64,000 nt of DNA, taken from Aurelia coerulea (Eukaryota > Cnidaria > Scyphozoa > Semaeostomeae > Ulmaridae). The notes beneath the pieces are model-generated. The model did not search any database. It saw only the letters and a program-made list of their open reading frames with translations, and had not been told where the DNA came from. The translations under genes were made by a program, and so were the position numbers. Below are positions 36,741 through 51,458 of this stretch, piece after piece. Location of the stretch: NCBI GenBank assembly GCA_039566865.1, contig CM076957.1, positions 12,037,896 to 12,101,895 of the forward strand, given 5' to 3'. The stretch's first letter is position 1. Each line of letters begins with the position of its first letter.

Positions 36741-39182
36741 CGTTATTAGTGCTGCAGCAACCAATTTTTGAAACATTACTATAAACATTAGTTTTTTCTT
36801 TCGTTTCATTTTAGCTTTACTGCATAAACAAACATCGATTAATTAAATGTTTATTTTCTCAAGAAAACAAAATATAACAACAAAAAGTGTATACTAACGT
36901 ACTTTAGATGCTACAATATATATTATAAAGAGTATTGCACTCTTCGTTCTTTAAAACTTTAGTTCTGCCATTAACTCCTTTATAGCACTTTATTAGTGCT
37001 ACAGCAACGATTTTGTGAAACATTACTATATACATTAGTTTTTTCTTTCGTTTCATTTTAGCTTTACTGCATAAACAAACATCGATTAATTAAATGTTAA
37101 TTTTCTCAAAGAAAACAAATAACAAACACAAAAAGTGTGGATTAACTTACTTTAGTACCTAAAATATATATTATAAAGAACATTGCACTCATGGTCCTTT
37201 AAAACTTTAGTTCTGCCAGTAGCTTCTTTATAGCACTATATTAGTGCTGCAGCAACGATTATTTGAAACATTACTATATACATTAGTTATTTCTTTAGTT
37301 TCATTTTAGCTTTACTGCATAAACAAACATCGATTAATTGAATGTTTATTTTCTCAAAGAAAACAAAATACAAACAGAAAAAAGTGTGGATTAACTTACT
37401 TTAGTAGCTACAATATAAATTATAAAGAATATTGCACTCTTCGTCCTTTAAAACTTTGGTTCTGCCAGTAATTTCTTTTATAGCACTATATTAATGCTGT
37501 AGCAGCCATTCTTGGAAACATTACTATAGACATTAGTTTTTTCTTTAGTCTCATTTTAGCTTTACTGCATAAACAAACATCGATTAATTAAATGTTCATT
37601 TTCTCAAAGAAAACAAAATACAAACACAAAAAATGTGGATTAACTTACTTTAGTAGCCAAAATATATATTATAAAGAATATTGCACTCTTGGTCCTTTAA
37701 AACTTTAGTTCTGCCAGTAACTTCTTTATAGCACGTTATTAGTGCTGCAGCAACCAATTTTTGAAACATTACTATAAACATTAGTTTTTTCTTTCGTTTC
37801 ATTTTAGCTTTACTGCATAAACAAACATCGATTTATTGTATGTTTATTTTCGCAAAGAAAACAAAATATAACAACAAAAAGTGTGGATTAATGTACTTCA
37901 GTAGCTACAATATAAATTATAAAGAATATTGCACTCTTCGTCCTTTAAAACTTTGGTTCTGCCAGTAATTTCTTTTATAGCACTATATTACTGCTGTAGC
38001 AGCCATTCTTGGAAACATTACTATAGACATTAGTTTTTTCTTTAGTCTCATTTTAGCTTTACTGCATAAACAAACATCGATTAATTAAATGTTCATTTTC
38101 TCAAAGAAAACATAATATAACAACAAAAAGTTAGGATTAACATACTTTAGTAGCCAAAAATATATATTATAAAGAATATTGGACTCATGGTCCTTTAAAA
38201 CTTTAGTTCTGCCTGTAACTTCTTTATTACACTTTATTAGTGCTGCAGCAACCAATTTTTTTAAACATTACTATAAACATTAGTTTTTTCTTTCGTTTCA
38301 TTTTAGCTTTACTGCATAAACAAACATCGATTAATTAAATGTTTATTTTCTCAAAGAAAATAAAATATAACAACAAAAAGTGTGGATTAACGTACTTTAG
38401 TAGCTACAATAAATATTATAAAGAGTATTGCACTCTTCGTCCTAATAAAACTTTGGTTCTGCCAGTAATCTTTTTTATAGCACTATATTAGTGCTGTAGC
38501 AGCTATTCTTTGAAACATTACTATAGACATTAGTTTTTTCTTTAGTCTCATTTTAGCTTTACTGCATAAACAAACATCGATTAATTAAATGTTCATTTTC
38601 TCAAAGAAAACAAATTACAAACACAAAAAGTGTGGATTAACTTACTTTAGTAGCCAAAATATATATTATAAAGAATATTGCACTCATGGCCTTTTAAAAC
38701 TTTAGTTCTGCCAGTAACTTCTTTATAGTACTTTATTAGTGCTGCAGCAACGATCTTTTGAAACATTACTATATACATTAGTTATTTCTTTCGTTTCATT
38801 TTAGCTTTACTGCATAAACAAACATCGATTAATTAAATGTTTATTTTCTCAAAGAAAACAAAATATAACAACAAAAAGTGTGGATTAACGTACTTTACCA
38901 GCTACAATATATATTATAAAGAGTATTGCACTCTTCGTCCTTTAAAACTTTAGTTCTGCCAGTAATTGCTTTTAGAGCACTATATTAGTGCTGTAGCAGC
39001 CATTCTTGGAAACATTACTATAGACATTAGTTTTTTCTTTAGTCTCATTTTAGCTTTACTGCATAAACAAACATCGATTAATTAAATGTTTATTTTCTCA
39101 AAGAAAACAAAATACAAACAAAAAAAGTGTGGATTAACGTACTTTAGTAGCTACAATATAAATTATAAAGAATATTGCACTC
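33710..39182 (+). repeat. 22-mer higher-order unit, copy 1 (5473 bp)
   Basis: Markers recur at exactly 5473 bp: TAAAAGCTAC at 33921 and 39394, CTCAAGAAAAC at 34370/39843 and 36858/42331, and GTTAGG at 35642/41115 and 38130/43603. Within the unit the GTTAGG markers are alternately 10 (2488 bp) and 12 (2985 bp) monomers apart. A and B monomers alternate with few exceptions. The last stretch, after about 38979, differs from the next copy. Confidence 0.75.
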
Positions 39183-42100
39183 TTCGTCCTTTAAAACTTT
39201 AGTTCTGCCAGTAATTTCTTTTAGAGCACTATATTAGTGCTGTAGCAGCCAATTTTTGAAACATTACTATAAACATTAGTTTTTTCTTTCGTTTCAATTT
39301 AAATTTACTGCATAAACAAACATCGATTAATTAAATGTTTATTTTCTCAAAGAAAACAAAATATAACAACAAAAAGTGTATACTAACGTACTTTAAAAGC
39401 TACAATATATATTATAAAGAGTATTGCACTCTTCGTTCTTTAAAACTTTAGTTCTGCCAGTAATTTCTTTTAGAGCACTATATTAGTGCTGTAGCAGCTA
39501 TTTTGTGAAACATTACTATATACATTAGTTTTTTCTTTCGTTTCATTTTAGCTTTACTGCATAAACAAACATCGATTAATTAAATGTTAATTTTCTCAAA
39601 GAAAGCAAAATACAAACACAAAAAGTGTGGATTAACTTACTTTAGTAGCCAAAATATATATTATAAAGAATATTGCACTCATGGTCCTTTAAAACTTTAG
39701 TTCTGCCAGTAGCTTCTTTATAGCACTATATTAGTGCTGCAGCAACGATTATTTGAAACATTACTATATACATTAGTTATTTCTTTAGTTTCATTTTAAA
39801 TTTACTGCATAAACAAACATCGATTAATTAAATGTTTATTTTCTCAAGAAAACAAAATATAACAACAAAAAGTGTATACTAACGTACTTTAGATGCTACA
39901 ATATATATTATAAAGAGTATTGCACTCTTCGTTCTTTAAAACTTTAGTTCTGCCATTAACTCCTTTATAGCACTTTATTAGTGCTACAGCAACGATTTTG
40001 TGAAACATTACTATATACATTAGTTTTTTCTTTCGTTTCATTTTAGCTTTACTGCATAAACAAACATCGATTAATTAAATGTTTATTTTCTCAAAGAAAA
40101 CAAAATATAACAACAAAAAGTGTGGATTAACGTACTTTAGTAGCTACAATATATATTATAAAGAGTATTGCACTCTTCGTCCTTTAAAACTTTGGTTCTG
40201 CCAGTAATTTCTTTTATAGCACTATATTAATGCTGTAGCAGCCATTCTTGGAAACATTACTATAGACATTAGTTTTTTCTTTAGTCTCATTTTAGCTTTA
40301 CTGCATAAACAAACATCGATTAATTAAATGTTCATTTTCTCAAAGAAAACAAAATACAAACACAAAAAATGTGGATTAACTTACTTTAGTAGCCAAAATA
40401 TATATTATAAAGAATATTGCACTCTTAGTCCTTTAAAACTTTAGTTCTGCCAGTAACTTCTTTATAGCACGTTATTAGTGCTGCAGCAACCAATTTTTGA
40501 AACATTACTATAAACATTAGTTTTTTCTTTCGTTTCATTTTAGCTTTACTGCATAAACAAACATCGATTTATTGTATGTTTATTTTCGCAAAGAAAACAA
40601 AATATAACAACAAAAAGTGTGGATTAATGTACTTCAGTAGCTACAATATAAATTATAAAGAATATTGCACTCTTCGTCCTTTAAAACTTTGGTTCTGCCA
40701 GTAATTTCTTTTATAGCACTATATTACTGCTGTAGCAGCCATTCTTGGAAACATTACTATAGACATTAGTTTTTTCTTTAGTCTCATTTTAGCTTTACTG
40801 CATAAACAAACATCGATTAATTAAATGTTCATTTTCTCAAAGGAAAAAAAATACAAACACAAAAAGTGTGGATTAACTTACTTTAGTAGCTAAAATATAT
40901 ATTATAAAGAACATTGCACTCTTCGTCCTTTAAAACCTTGGTTCTGCCAGTAATTTCTTTTAGAGCACTATGTTAGTGCTGTAGCAGCCATTCTTGGAAA
41001 CATTACTATAGACATTAGTTTTTTCTTTAGTGTCATTTTAGCTTTACTGCATAAACAATCATCGATTAATTAAATGTTCATTTTCTCAAAGAAAACATAA
41101 TATAACAACAAAAAGTTAGGCTTAACATACTTTAGTAGCCAAAAATATATATTATAAAGAATATTGGACTCATGGTCCTTTAAAACTTTAGTTCTGCCTG
41201 TAACTTCTTTATTACACTTTATTAGTGCTGCAGCAACCAATTTTTTTAAACATTACTATAAACATTAGTTTTTTCTTTCGTTTCATTTTAGCTTTACTGC
41301 ATAAACAAACATCGATTAATTAAATGTTTATTTTCTCAAAGAAAATAAAATATAACAACAAAAAGTGTGGATTAACGTACTTTAGTAGCTACAATAAATA
41401 TTATAAAGAGTATTGCACTCTTCGTCCTTATAAAACTTTGGTTCTGCCAGTAATCTTTTTTATAGCACTGTATTAGTGCTGTAGCAGCTATTCTTTGAAA
41501 CATTACTATAGACATTAGTTTTTTCTTTAGTCTCATTTTAGCTTTAATGCATAAACAAACATCGATTAATTAAATGTTCATTTTCTCAAAGAAAACAAAT
41601 TACAAACACAAAAAGTGAGGATTAACTTACTTTAGTAGCCAAAATATATATTATAAAGAATATTGCACTCATGGTCTTTTAAAACTTTAGTTCTGCCAGT
41701 AACTTCTTTATAGTACTTTATTAGTGCTGCAGCAACGATCTTTTGAAACATTACTATATACATTAGTTATTTCTTTCGTTTCATTTTAGCTTTACTGCAT
41801 AAACAAACATCGATTAATTAAATGTTTATTTTCTCAAAGAAAACAAAATATAACAACAAAAAGTGTGGATTAACGTACTTTACTAGCTACAATATATATT
41901 ATAAAGAGTATTGCACTCTTCGTCCTTTAAAACTTTAGTTCTGCCAGTAATTGCTTTTAGAGCACAATGTTAGTGCTGAAGCAGCCATTCTTGGAAACAT
42001 TACTATAGACATTAGTTTTTTCTTTAGTGTCATTATAGCTTTACTGCATAAACAAACATCGATTAATTAAATGTTTATATTCTCAAAGAAAACATAACAT

Positions 42101-44450
42101 AACAACAAAAAATTAGGATTAACGTACTTTAGTAGCCGAAAATATATATTAAAAAGAATATTGCAATCATGGTCCTTTAAAACTTTAGTTCTGCCAGTAA
42201 CTTCTTTATAGCACGTTATTAGTGCTGCAGCAACCAATTTTTGAAACATTACTATAAACATTAGTTTTTTCTTTCGTTTCATTTTAGCTTTACTGCATAA
42301 ACAAACATCGATTAATTAAATGTTTATTTTCTCAAGAAAACAAAATATAACAACAAAAAGTGTATACTAACGTACTTTAGATGCTACAATATATATTATA
42401 AAGAGTATTGCACTCTTCGTTCTTTAAAACTTTAGTTCTGCCATTAACTCCTTTATAGCACTTTATTAGTGCTACAGCAACGATTTTGTGAAACATTACT
42501 ATATACATTAGTTTTTTCTTTCGTTTCATTTTAGCTTTACTGCATAAACAAACATCGATTAATTAAATGTTAATTTTCTCAAAGAAAACAAATAACAAAC
42601 ACAAAAAGTGTGGATTAACTTACTTTAGTACCTAAAATATATATTATAAAGAACATTGCACTCATGGTCCTTTAAAACTTTAGTTCTGCCAGTAGCTTCT
42701 TTATAGCACTATATTAGTGCTGCAGCAACGATTATTTGAAACATTACTATATACATTAGTTATTTCTTTAGTTTCATTTTAGCTTTACTGCATAAACAAA
42801 CATCGATTAATTGAATGTTTATTTTCTCAAAGAAAACAAAATACAAACAGAAAAAAGTGTGGATTAACTTACTTTAGTAGCTACAATATAAATTATAAAG
42901 AATATTGCACTCTTCGTCCTTTAAAACTTTGGTTCTGCCAGTAATTTCTTTTATAGCACTATATTAATGCTGTAGCAGCCATTCTTGGAAACATTACTAT
43001 AGACATTAGTTTTTTCTTTAGTCTCATTTTAGCTTTACTGCATAAACAAACATCGATTAATTAAATGTTCATTTTCTCAAAGAAAACAAAATACAAACAC
43101 AAAAAATGTGGATTAACTTACTTTAGTAGCCAAAATATATATTATAAAGAATATTGCACTCATGGTCCTTTAAAACTTTAGTTCTGCCAGTAACTTCTTT
43201 ATAGCACTTTAATAGTGCTGCAGCAACCAATTTTTGAAACATTACTATAAACATTAGTTTTTTCTTTCGTTTCATTTTAGCTTTACTGCATAAACAAACA
43301 TCGATTTATTGTATGTTTATTTTCGCAAAGAAAACAAAATATAACAACAAAAAGTGTGGATTAATGTACTTCAGTAGCTACAATATAAATTATAAAGAAT
43401 ATTGCACTCTTCGTCCTTTAAAACTTTGGTTCTGCCAGTAATTTCTTTTATAGCACTATATTACTGCTGTAGCAGCCATTCTTGGAAACATTACTATAGA
43501 CATTAGTTTTTTCTTTAGTCTCATTTTAGCTTTACTGCATAAACAAACATCGATTAATTAAATGTTCATTTTCTCAAAGAAAACATAATATAACAACAAA
43601 AAGTTAGGATTAACATACTTTAGTAGCCAAAAATATATATTATAAAGAATATTGGACTCATGGTCCTTTAAAACTTTAGTTCTGCCTGTAACTTCTTTAT
43701 TACACTTTATTAGTGCTGCAGCAACCAATTTTTTTAAACATTACTATAAACATTAGTTTTTTCTTTCGTTTCATTTTAGCTTTACTGCATAAACAAACAT
43801 CGATTAATTAAATGTTTATTTTCTCAAAGAAAATAAAATATAACAACAAAAAGTGTGGATTAACGTACTTTAGTAGCTACAATAAATATTATAAAGAGTA
43901 TTGCACTCTTCGTCCTAATAAAACTTTGGTTCTGCCAGTAATCTTTTTTATAGCACTATATTAGTGCTGTAGCAGCTATTCTTTGAAACATTACTATAGA
44001 CATTAGTTTTTTCTTTAGTCTCATTTTAGCTTTACTGCATAAACAAACATCGATTAATTAAATGTTCATTTTCTCAAAGAAAACAAATTACAAACACAAA
44101 AAGTGTGGATTAACTTACTTTAGTAGCCAAAATATATATTATAAAGAATATTGCACTCATGGCCTTTTAAAACTTTAGTTCTGCCAGTAACTTCTTTATA
44201 GTACTTTATTAGTGCTGCAGCAACGATCTTTTGAAACATTACTATATACATTAGTTATTTCTTTCGTTTCATTTTAGCTTTACTGCATAAACAAACATCG
44301 ATTAATTAAATGTTTATTTTCTCAAAGAAAACAAAATATAACAACAAAAAGTGTGGATTAACGTACTTTACCAGCTACAATATATATTATAAAGAGTATT
44401 GCACTCTTCGTCCTTTAAAACTTTAGTTCTGCCAGTAATTGCTTTTAGAG
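39183..44450 (+). repeat. 22-mer higher-order unit, copy 2
   Basis: This copy matches 33710-38977 and diverges where it reads GCACAATGTTAGTGCTGAAG while the first copy reads GCACTATATTAGTGCTGTAG. Private changes include GCACTGTATTAG near 41467, AATGCATAAAC near 41546 and a TTAAAAAG variant near 42150. Confidence 0.7.
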
Positions 44451-47400
44451 CACAATGTTAGTGCTGAAGCAGCCATTCTTGGAAACATTACTATAGACAT
44501 TAGTTTTTTCTTTAGTGTCATTATAGCTTTACTGCATAAACAAACATCGATTAATTAAATGTTTATATTCTCAAAGAAAACATAACATAACAACAAAAAA
44601 TTAGGATTAACGTACTTTAGTAGCCGAAAATATATATTATAAAGAATATTGCAATCATGGTCCTTTAAAACTTTAGTTCCGCCAGTAACTTCTTTATAGC
44701 ACTTTATTAGTGCTGGAGCAACCAACTTTTGAAACATTACTATAAACATTAGTTTTTTCTTTTTTTCATTTTAGCTTTACTGCATTAACAAACATCGATT
44801 AATTAAATGTTTATTTTCTCAAAGAAAACAAAATATAACAACAAAAAGTGTGGATTAACGTACTTTAGTAGCTACAATAAATATTATAAAGAGTATAGCA
44901 CTCTTCGTCCTTTAAAACTTTTGTTCTGCCAGTAATTTCTTTTATAGCACTATATTAGTGCTGTAGCAGCTATTCTTGGAAACATTACTATAGACATTAG
45001 TTTTTTCTTTATTTACCTCATAAATAAACATCGATTAATTAAATGTTCATTTCCTCAAAGAAAACAAAATATAACAACAAAAAGTGTGGATTAACGTACT
45101 TTAGTAGCTACAATATATATTATAAAGAGTATTGCACTTTTCGTCCTTTAAAACTTTAGTTCTGCCAGTAATTTCTTTTAGAGCACTATTTTAGTGCTGT
45201 AGCAGACAATTTTTGAAACATTACTATAAACATTAGTTTTTTCTTTCGTTTCAATTTAAATTTACTGCATAAACAAACATCGATTAATTAAATGTTTATT
45301 TTCTCAAAGAAAACAAAATACAAACACAAAAATGTGGATTAACTTACTTTAGTAGCCAAAATATATATTATAAAGAATATTGCACTCTTCGTCCTTTAAA
45401 ACTTTGGTTCTGCCAGTAACTTCTTTATAGCACTTTATTAGTGCTACAGCAACGATTTTGTGAAACATTACTATATACATTAGTTTTTTCTTTCGTTTCA
45501 TTTTAGCTTTACTGCATAAACAAACATCGATTAATTAAATGTTTATTTTCTCAAAGAAAACAAAACATAACAACAAAAAGTGTGGATTAACGTACTTTAG
45601 TAGCTACAATATATATTATAAAGAGTATTGCACTCTTCGTCCTTTAAAACCTTGGTTCTGCCCGTAAATTTCTTTTATAGCACTATATTAGTGCTGTAGC
45701 AGCTATTTTTGGAAACATTACTATAGACATTAGTTTTTTTTTTAGTCTCATTTTAGCTTTACTGCATGAATAAACATCGATTAATTAAATGTTCATTTCC
45801 TCAAAGAAAACAAAATATAACAACAAAAAGTGTGGATTAACGTACTTTAGTAGCTACAATAAATATTATAAAGAGTATAGCACTCTTCGTCCTTTAAAAA
45901 TTTTGTTCTGCCAGTAATTTCTTTTATAGCACTATATTAGTGCTGTAGCAGCTATTCTTGGAAACATTACTATAGACATTAGTTTTTTCTTTATTTACCT
46001 CATAAATAAACATCGATTAATTAAATGTTCATTTCCTCAAAGAAAACAAAATATAACAACAAAAAGTGTGGATTAACGTACTTTAGTAGCTACAATATAT
46101 ATTATAAAGAGTATTGCACTTTTCGTCCTTTAAAACTTTAGTTCTGCCAGTAATTTCTTTTAGAGCACTATTTTAGTGCTGTAGCAGCCAATTTTTGAAA
46201 CATTACTATAAACATTAGTTTTTTCTTTCGTTTCAATTTAAATTTACTGCATAAACAAACATCGATTAATTAAATGTTTATTTTCTCAAAGAAAACAAAA
46301 TATAACAACAAAAAGTGTATACTAACGTACTTTAGTAGCTACAATATATATTATAAAGAGTATTGCACTTTTCGTCCTTTAAAACTTTAGTTCTGCCAGT
46401 AATTTCTTTTAGAGCACTATTTTAGTGCTGTAGCAGCCAATTTTTGAAACATTACTATAAACATTAGTTTTTTCTTTCGTTTCAATTTAAATTTACTGCA
46501 TAAACAAACATCGATTAATTAAATGTTTATTTTCTCAAAGAAAACAAAATATAACAACAAAAAGTGTATACTAACGTACTTTTAAAGCTACAATATATAT
46601 TATAAAGAGTATTGCACTCTTCGTTCTTTAAAACTTTAGTTCTGCCAGTAATTTCTTTTAGAGCACTATATTAGTGCTACAGCAACGATTTTGTGAAACA
46701 TTACTATATACATTAGTTTTTTCTTTCGTTTCATTTTAGCTTTACTGCATAAACAAACATCGATTAATTAAATGTTAATTTTCTCAAAGAAAGCAAAATA
46801 CAAACACAAAAAGTGTGGATTAACTTACTTTAGTAGCCAAAATATATATTATAAAGAATATTGCACTCATGGTCCTTTAAAACTTTAGTTCTGCCAGTAG
46901 CTTCTTTATAGCACTATATTAGTGCTGCAGCAACGATTATTTGAAACATTACTATATACATTAGTTATTTCTTTAGTTTCATTTTAAATTTACTGCATAA
47001 ACAAACATCGATTAATTAAATGTTTATTTTCTCAAGAAAACAAAATATAACAACAAAAAGTGTATACTAACGTACTTTAGATGCTACAATATATATTATA
47101 AAGAGTATTGCACTCTTCGTTCTTTAAAACTTTAGTTCTGCCATTAACTCCTTTATAGCACTTTATTAGTGCTACAGCAACGATTTTGTGAAACATTACT
47201 ATATACATTAGTTTTTTCTTTCGTTTCATTTTAGCTTTACTGCATAAACAAACATCGATTAATTAAATGTTAATTTTCTCAAAGAAAACAAAATATAACA
47301 ACAAAAAGTGTGGATTAACGTACTTTAGTAGCTACAATATATATTATAAAGAGTATTGCACTCTTCGTCCTTTAAAACTTTGGTTCTGCCAGTAATTTCT

Positions 47401-49400
47401 TTTATAGCACTATATTAATGCTGTAGCAGCCATTCTTGGAAACATTACTATAGACATTAGTTTTTTCTTTAGTCTCATTTTAGCTTTACTGCATAAACAA
47501 ACATCGATTAATTAAATGTTCATTTTCTCAAAGAAAACAAAATACAAACACAAAAAATGTGGATTAACTTACTTTAGTAGCCAAAATATATATTATAAAG
47601 AATATTGCACTCTTGGTCCTTTAAAACTTTAGTTCTGCCAGTAACTTCTTTATAGCACGTTATTAGTGCTGCAGCAACCAATTTTTGAAACATTACTATA
47701 AACATTAGTTTTTTCTTTCGTTTCATTTTAGCTTTACTGCATAAACAAACATCGATTTATTGTATGTTTATTTTGGCAAAGAAAACAAAATATAACAACA
47801 AAAAGTGTGGATTAACGTACTTTAGTAGCTACAATATAAATTATAAAGAATATTGCACTCTTCGTCCTTTAAAACTTTGGTTCTGCCAGTAATTTCTTTT
47901 ATAGCACTATATTACTGCTGTAGCAGCCATTCTTGGAAACATTACTATAGACATTAGTTTTTTCTTTAGTCTCATTTTAGCTTTACTGCATAAACAAACA
48001 TCGATTAATTAAATGTTCATTTTCTCAAAGGAAAAAAAATACAAACACAAAAAGTGTGGATTAACTTACTTTAGTAGCTAAAATATATATTATAAAGAAC
48101 ATTGCACTCTTCGTCCTTTAAAACCTTGGTTCTGCCAGTAATTTCTTTTAGAGCACTATGTTAGTGCTGTAGCAGCCATTCTTGGAAACATTACTATAGA
48201 CATTAGTTTTTTCTTTAGTGTCATTTTAGCTTTACTGCATAAACAATCATCGATTAATTAAATGTTCATTTTCTCAAAGAAAACATAATATAACAACAAA
48301 AAGTTAGGCTTAACATACTTTAGTAGCCAAAAATATATATTATAAAGAATATTGGACTCATGGTCCTTTAAAACTTTAGTTCTGCCTGTAACGTCTTTAT
48401 TACACTTTATTAGTGCTGCAGCAACCAATTTTTTTAAACATTACTATAAACATTAGTTTTTTCTTTCGTTTCATTTTAGCTTTACTGCATAAACAAACAT
48501 CGATTAATTAAATGTTTATTTTCTCAAAGAAAATAAAATATAACAACAAAAAGTGTGGATTAACGTACTTTAGTAGCTACAATAAATATTATAAAGAGTA
48601 TTGCACTCTTCGTCCTTATAAAACTTTGGTTCTGCCAGTAATCTTTTTTATAGCACTGTATTAGTGCTGTAGCAGCTATTCTTTGAAACATTACTATAGA
48701 CATTAGTTTTTTCTTTAGTCTCATTTTAGCTTTAATGCATAAACAAACATCGATTAATTAAATGTTCATTTTCTCAAAGAAAACAAATTACAAACACAAA
48801 AAGTGAGGATTAACTTACTTTAGTAGCCAAAATATATATTATAAAGAATATTGCACTCATGGCCTTTTAAAACTTTAGTTCTGCCAGTAACTTCTTTATA
48901 GTACTTTATTAGTGCTGCAGCAACGATCTTTTGAAACATTACTATATACATTAGTTATTTCTTTCGTTTCATTTTAGCTTTACTGCATAAACAAACATCG
49001 ATTAATTAAATGTTTATTTTCTCAAAGAAAACAAAATATAACAACAAAAAGTGTGGATTAACGTACTTTACTAGTTACAATATATATTATAAAGAGTATT
49101 GCACTCTTCGTCCTTTGAAACTTTAGTTCTGCCAGTAATTGCTTTTAGAGCACAATGTTAGTGCTGAAGCAGCCATTCTTGGAAACATTACTATAGACAT
49201 TAGTTTTTTCTTTAGTGTCATTATAGCTTTACTGCATAAACAAACATCGATTAATTAAATGTTTATATTCTCAAAGAAAACATAACATAACAACAAAAAA
49301 TTAGGATTAACGTACTTTAGTAGCCGAAAATATATATTAAAAAGAATATTGCAATCATGGTCCTTTAAAACTTTAGTTCTGCCAGTAACTTCTTTATAGC
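42295..49400 (+). repeat. 7.1-kb duplicated block, copy 2
   Basis: This is the partner of 29570-36740 and lacks the 63-bp duplication. Private changes include CGCCAG near 44681, CCTTTGAAAC near 49114, TTGGCAAAG near 47775 and CTAGTTAC near 49070. It extends to about 49400, after which the array passes to ATAAATAAACATCG and TTTCCTCAAAG monomers. Confidence 0.75.
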
Positions 49401-51458
49401 ACTTTATTAGTGCTGGAGCAACCAACTTTTGAAACATTACTATAAACATTAGTTTTTTTCTTTTTTTCATTTTAGCTTTACTGCATTAACAAACATCGAT
49501 TAATTAAATGTTTATTTTCTCAAAGAAAACAAAATATAACAACAAAAAGTGTGGATTAACGTACTTTAGTAGCTACAATAAATATTATAAAGAGTATAGC
49601 ACTCTTCGTCCTTTAAAACTTTTGTTCTGCCAGTAATTTCTTTTATAGCACTATATTAGTGCTGTAGCAGCTATTCTTGGAAACATTACTATAGACATTA
49701 GTTTTTTCTTTATTTACCTCATAAATAAACATCGATTAATTAAATGTTCATTTCCTCAAAGAAAACAAAATATAACAACAAAAAGTGTGGATTAACGTAC
49801 TTTAGTAGCTACAATATATATTATAAAGAGTATTGCACTTTTCGTCCTTTAAAACTTTAGTTCTGCCAGTAATTTCTTTTAGAGCACTATTTTAGTGCTG
49901 TAGCAGACAATTTTTGAAACATTACTATAAACATTAGTTTTTTCTTTCGTTTCAATTTAAATTTACTGCATAAACAAACATCGATTAATTAAATGTTTAT
50001 TTTCTCAAAGAAAACAAAATACAAACACAAAAATGTGGATTAACTTACTTTAGTAGCCAAAATATATATTATAAAGAATATTGCACTCTTCGTCCTTTAA
50101 AACTTTGGTTCTGCCAGTAACTTCTTTATAGCACTTTATTAGTGCTACAGCAACGATTTTTTGAAACATTACTATATACATTAGTTATTTCTTTCGTTTC
50201 ATTTTAGCTTTACTGCATAAAAAAACATCGATTAATTAAATGTTTATTTTCTCAAAGAAAACAAAATATAACAACAAAAAGTGTGGATTAACGTACTTTA
50301 GTAGCTACAATATATATTATAAAGAGTATTGCACTTTTCGTCCTTTAAAACTTTAGTTCTGCCAGTAATTTCTTTTAGACTACTATTTTAGTGCTGTAGC
50401 AGACAATTTTTGAAACATTACTATAAACATTAGTTTTTTCTTTCGTTTCAATTTAAATTTACTGCATAAACAAACATCGATTAATTAAATGCTTATTTTC
50501 TCAAAGAAAACAAAATATAACAACAAAAACTGTATACTAACGTACTTTAGTAGCTACAATATATATTATAAAGAGTTTTCACTCTTCGTTCTTTAAAACT
50601 TTAGTTCTGCCAGTAATTTCTTTTAGAGCACTATTTTAGTGCTGTAGCAGACAATTTTTGAAACATTACTATAAACATTAGTTTTTTCTTTCGTTTCAAT
50701 TTAAATTTACTGCATAAACAAACATCGATTAATTAAATGCTTATTTTCTCAAAGAAAACAAAATATAACAACAAAAACTGTATACTAACGTACTTTAGTA
50801 GCTACAATATATATTATAAAGAGTTTTCACTCTTCGTTCTTTAAAACTTTAGTTCTGCCAGTAATTTCTTTTAGAGCACTATATTAGTGCTACAGCAACG
50901 ATTTTGTGAAACATTACTATATACATTAGCTTTTTCTTTCGTTTCATTTTAGCTTTACTGCATAAACAAACATCGATTAATTAAATGTTAATTTTCTCAA
51001 AGAAAGCAAAATACAAACACAAAAAGTGTGGATTAACTTACTTTAGTAGCCAAAATATATATTATAAAGAATATTGCACTCATGGTCCTTTAAAACTTTA
51101 GTTCTGCCAGTATTTTCTTTATAGCACTATATTAGTGCTGCAGCAACGATTATTTGAAACATTACTATATACATTAGTTATTTCTTTAGTTTCATTTTAA
51201 ATTTACTGCATAAACAAACATCGATTAATTAAATGTTTATTTTCTCAAAGAAAACAAAATATAACAACAAAAAGTGTATACTAACGTACTTTAGTAGCCA
51301 AAATATATATAATAAAGAATATTGCAATCATTGTCCTTTAAAACTTCAGTTCTGCCAGTAACTTCTTTATAGCACTTTATTAGTGCTGGAGCAACCAATT
51401 TTTGAAACATTACTATAAACATTAGTTTTTTCTTTAGTCTCATTTTAGGTTTACTGCA
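49401..51458 (+). repeat. Mixed A/B monomers with 9-mer-like content
   Basis: A-type TTTCCTCAAAG monomers, ATACAAACACAAAAATG B monomers and the CTGTATACTAACG/AGAGTTTTCACTC monomer resemble the 9-mer unit of 18.9-24.8 kb. A monomer with GACTACTATTTTAG (near 50377) precedes a single-monomer duplication. The stretch ends in the TTTTAGGTTTACTGCATT motif that introduces the next block. Confidence 0.65.
50390..50885 (+). repeat. Adjacent identical monomers (248-bp tandem duplication)
   Basis: ATGCTTATTTTCTC, a rare variant of ATGTTTATT, occurs at 50489 and 50737, 248 bp apart, each followed by ACTGTATACTAACG and AGAGTTTTCACTC. The two units match until about 50880, where the second passes to CTATATTAGTGCTACAGC. 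Adjacent near-identical monomers are unusual here because neighbours are normally A and B. Confidence 0.75.
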
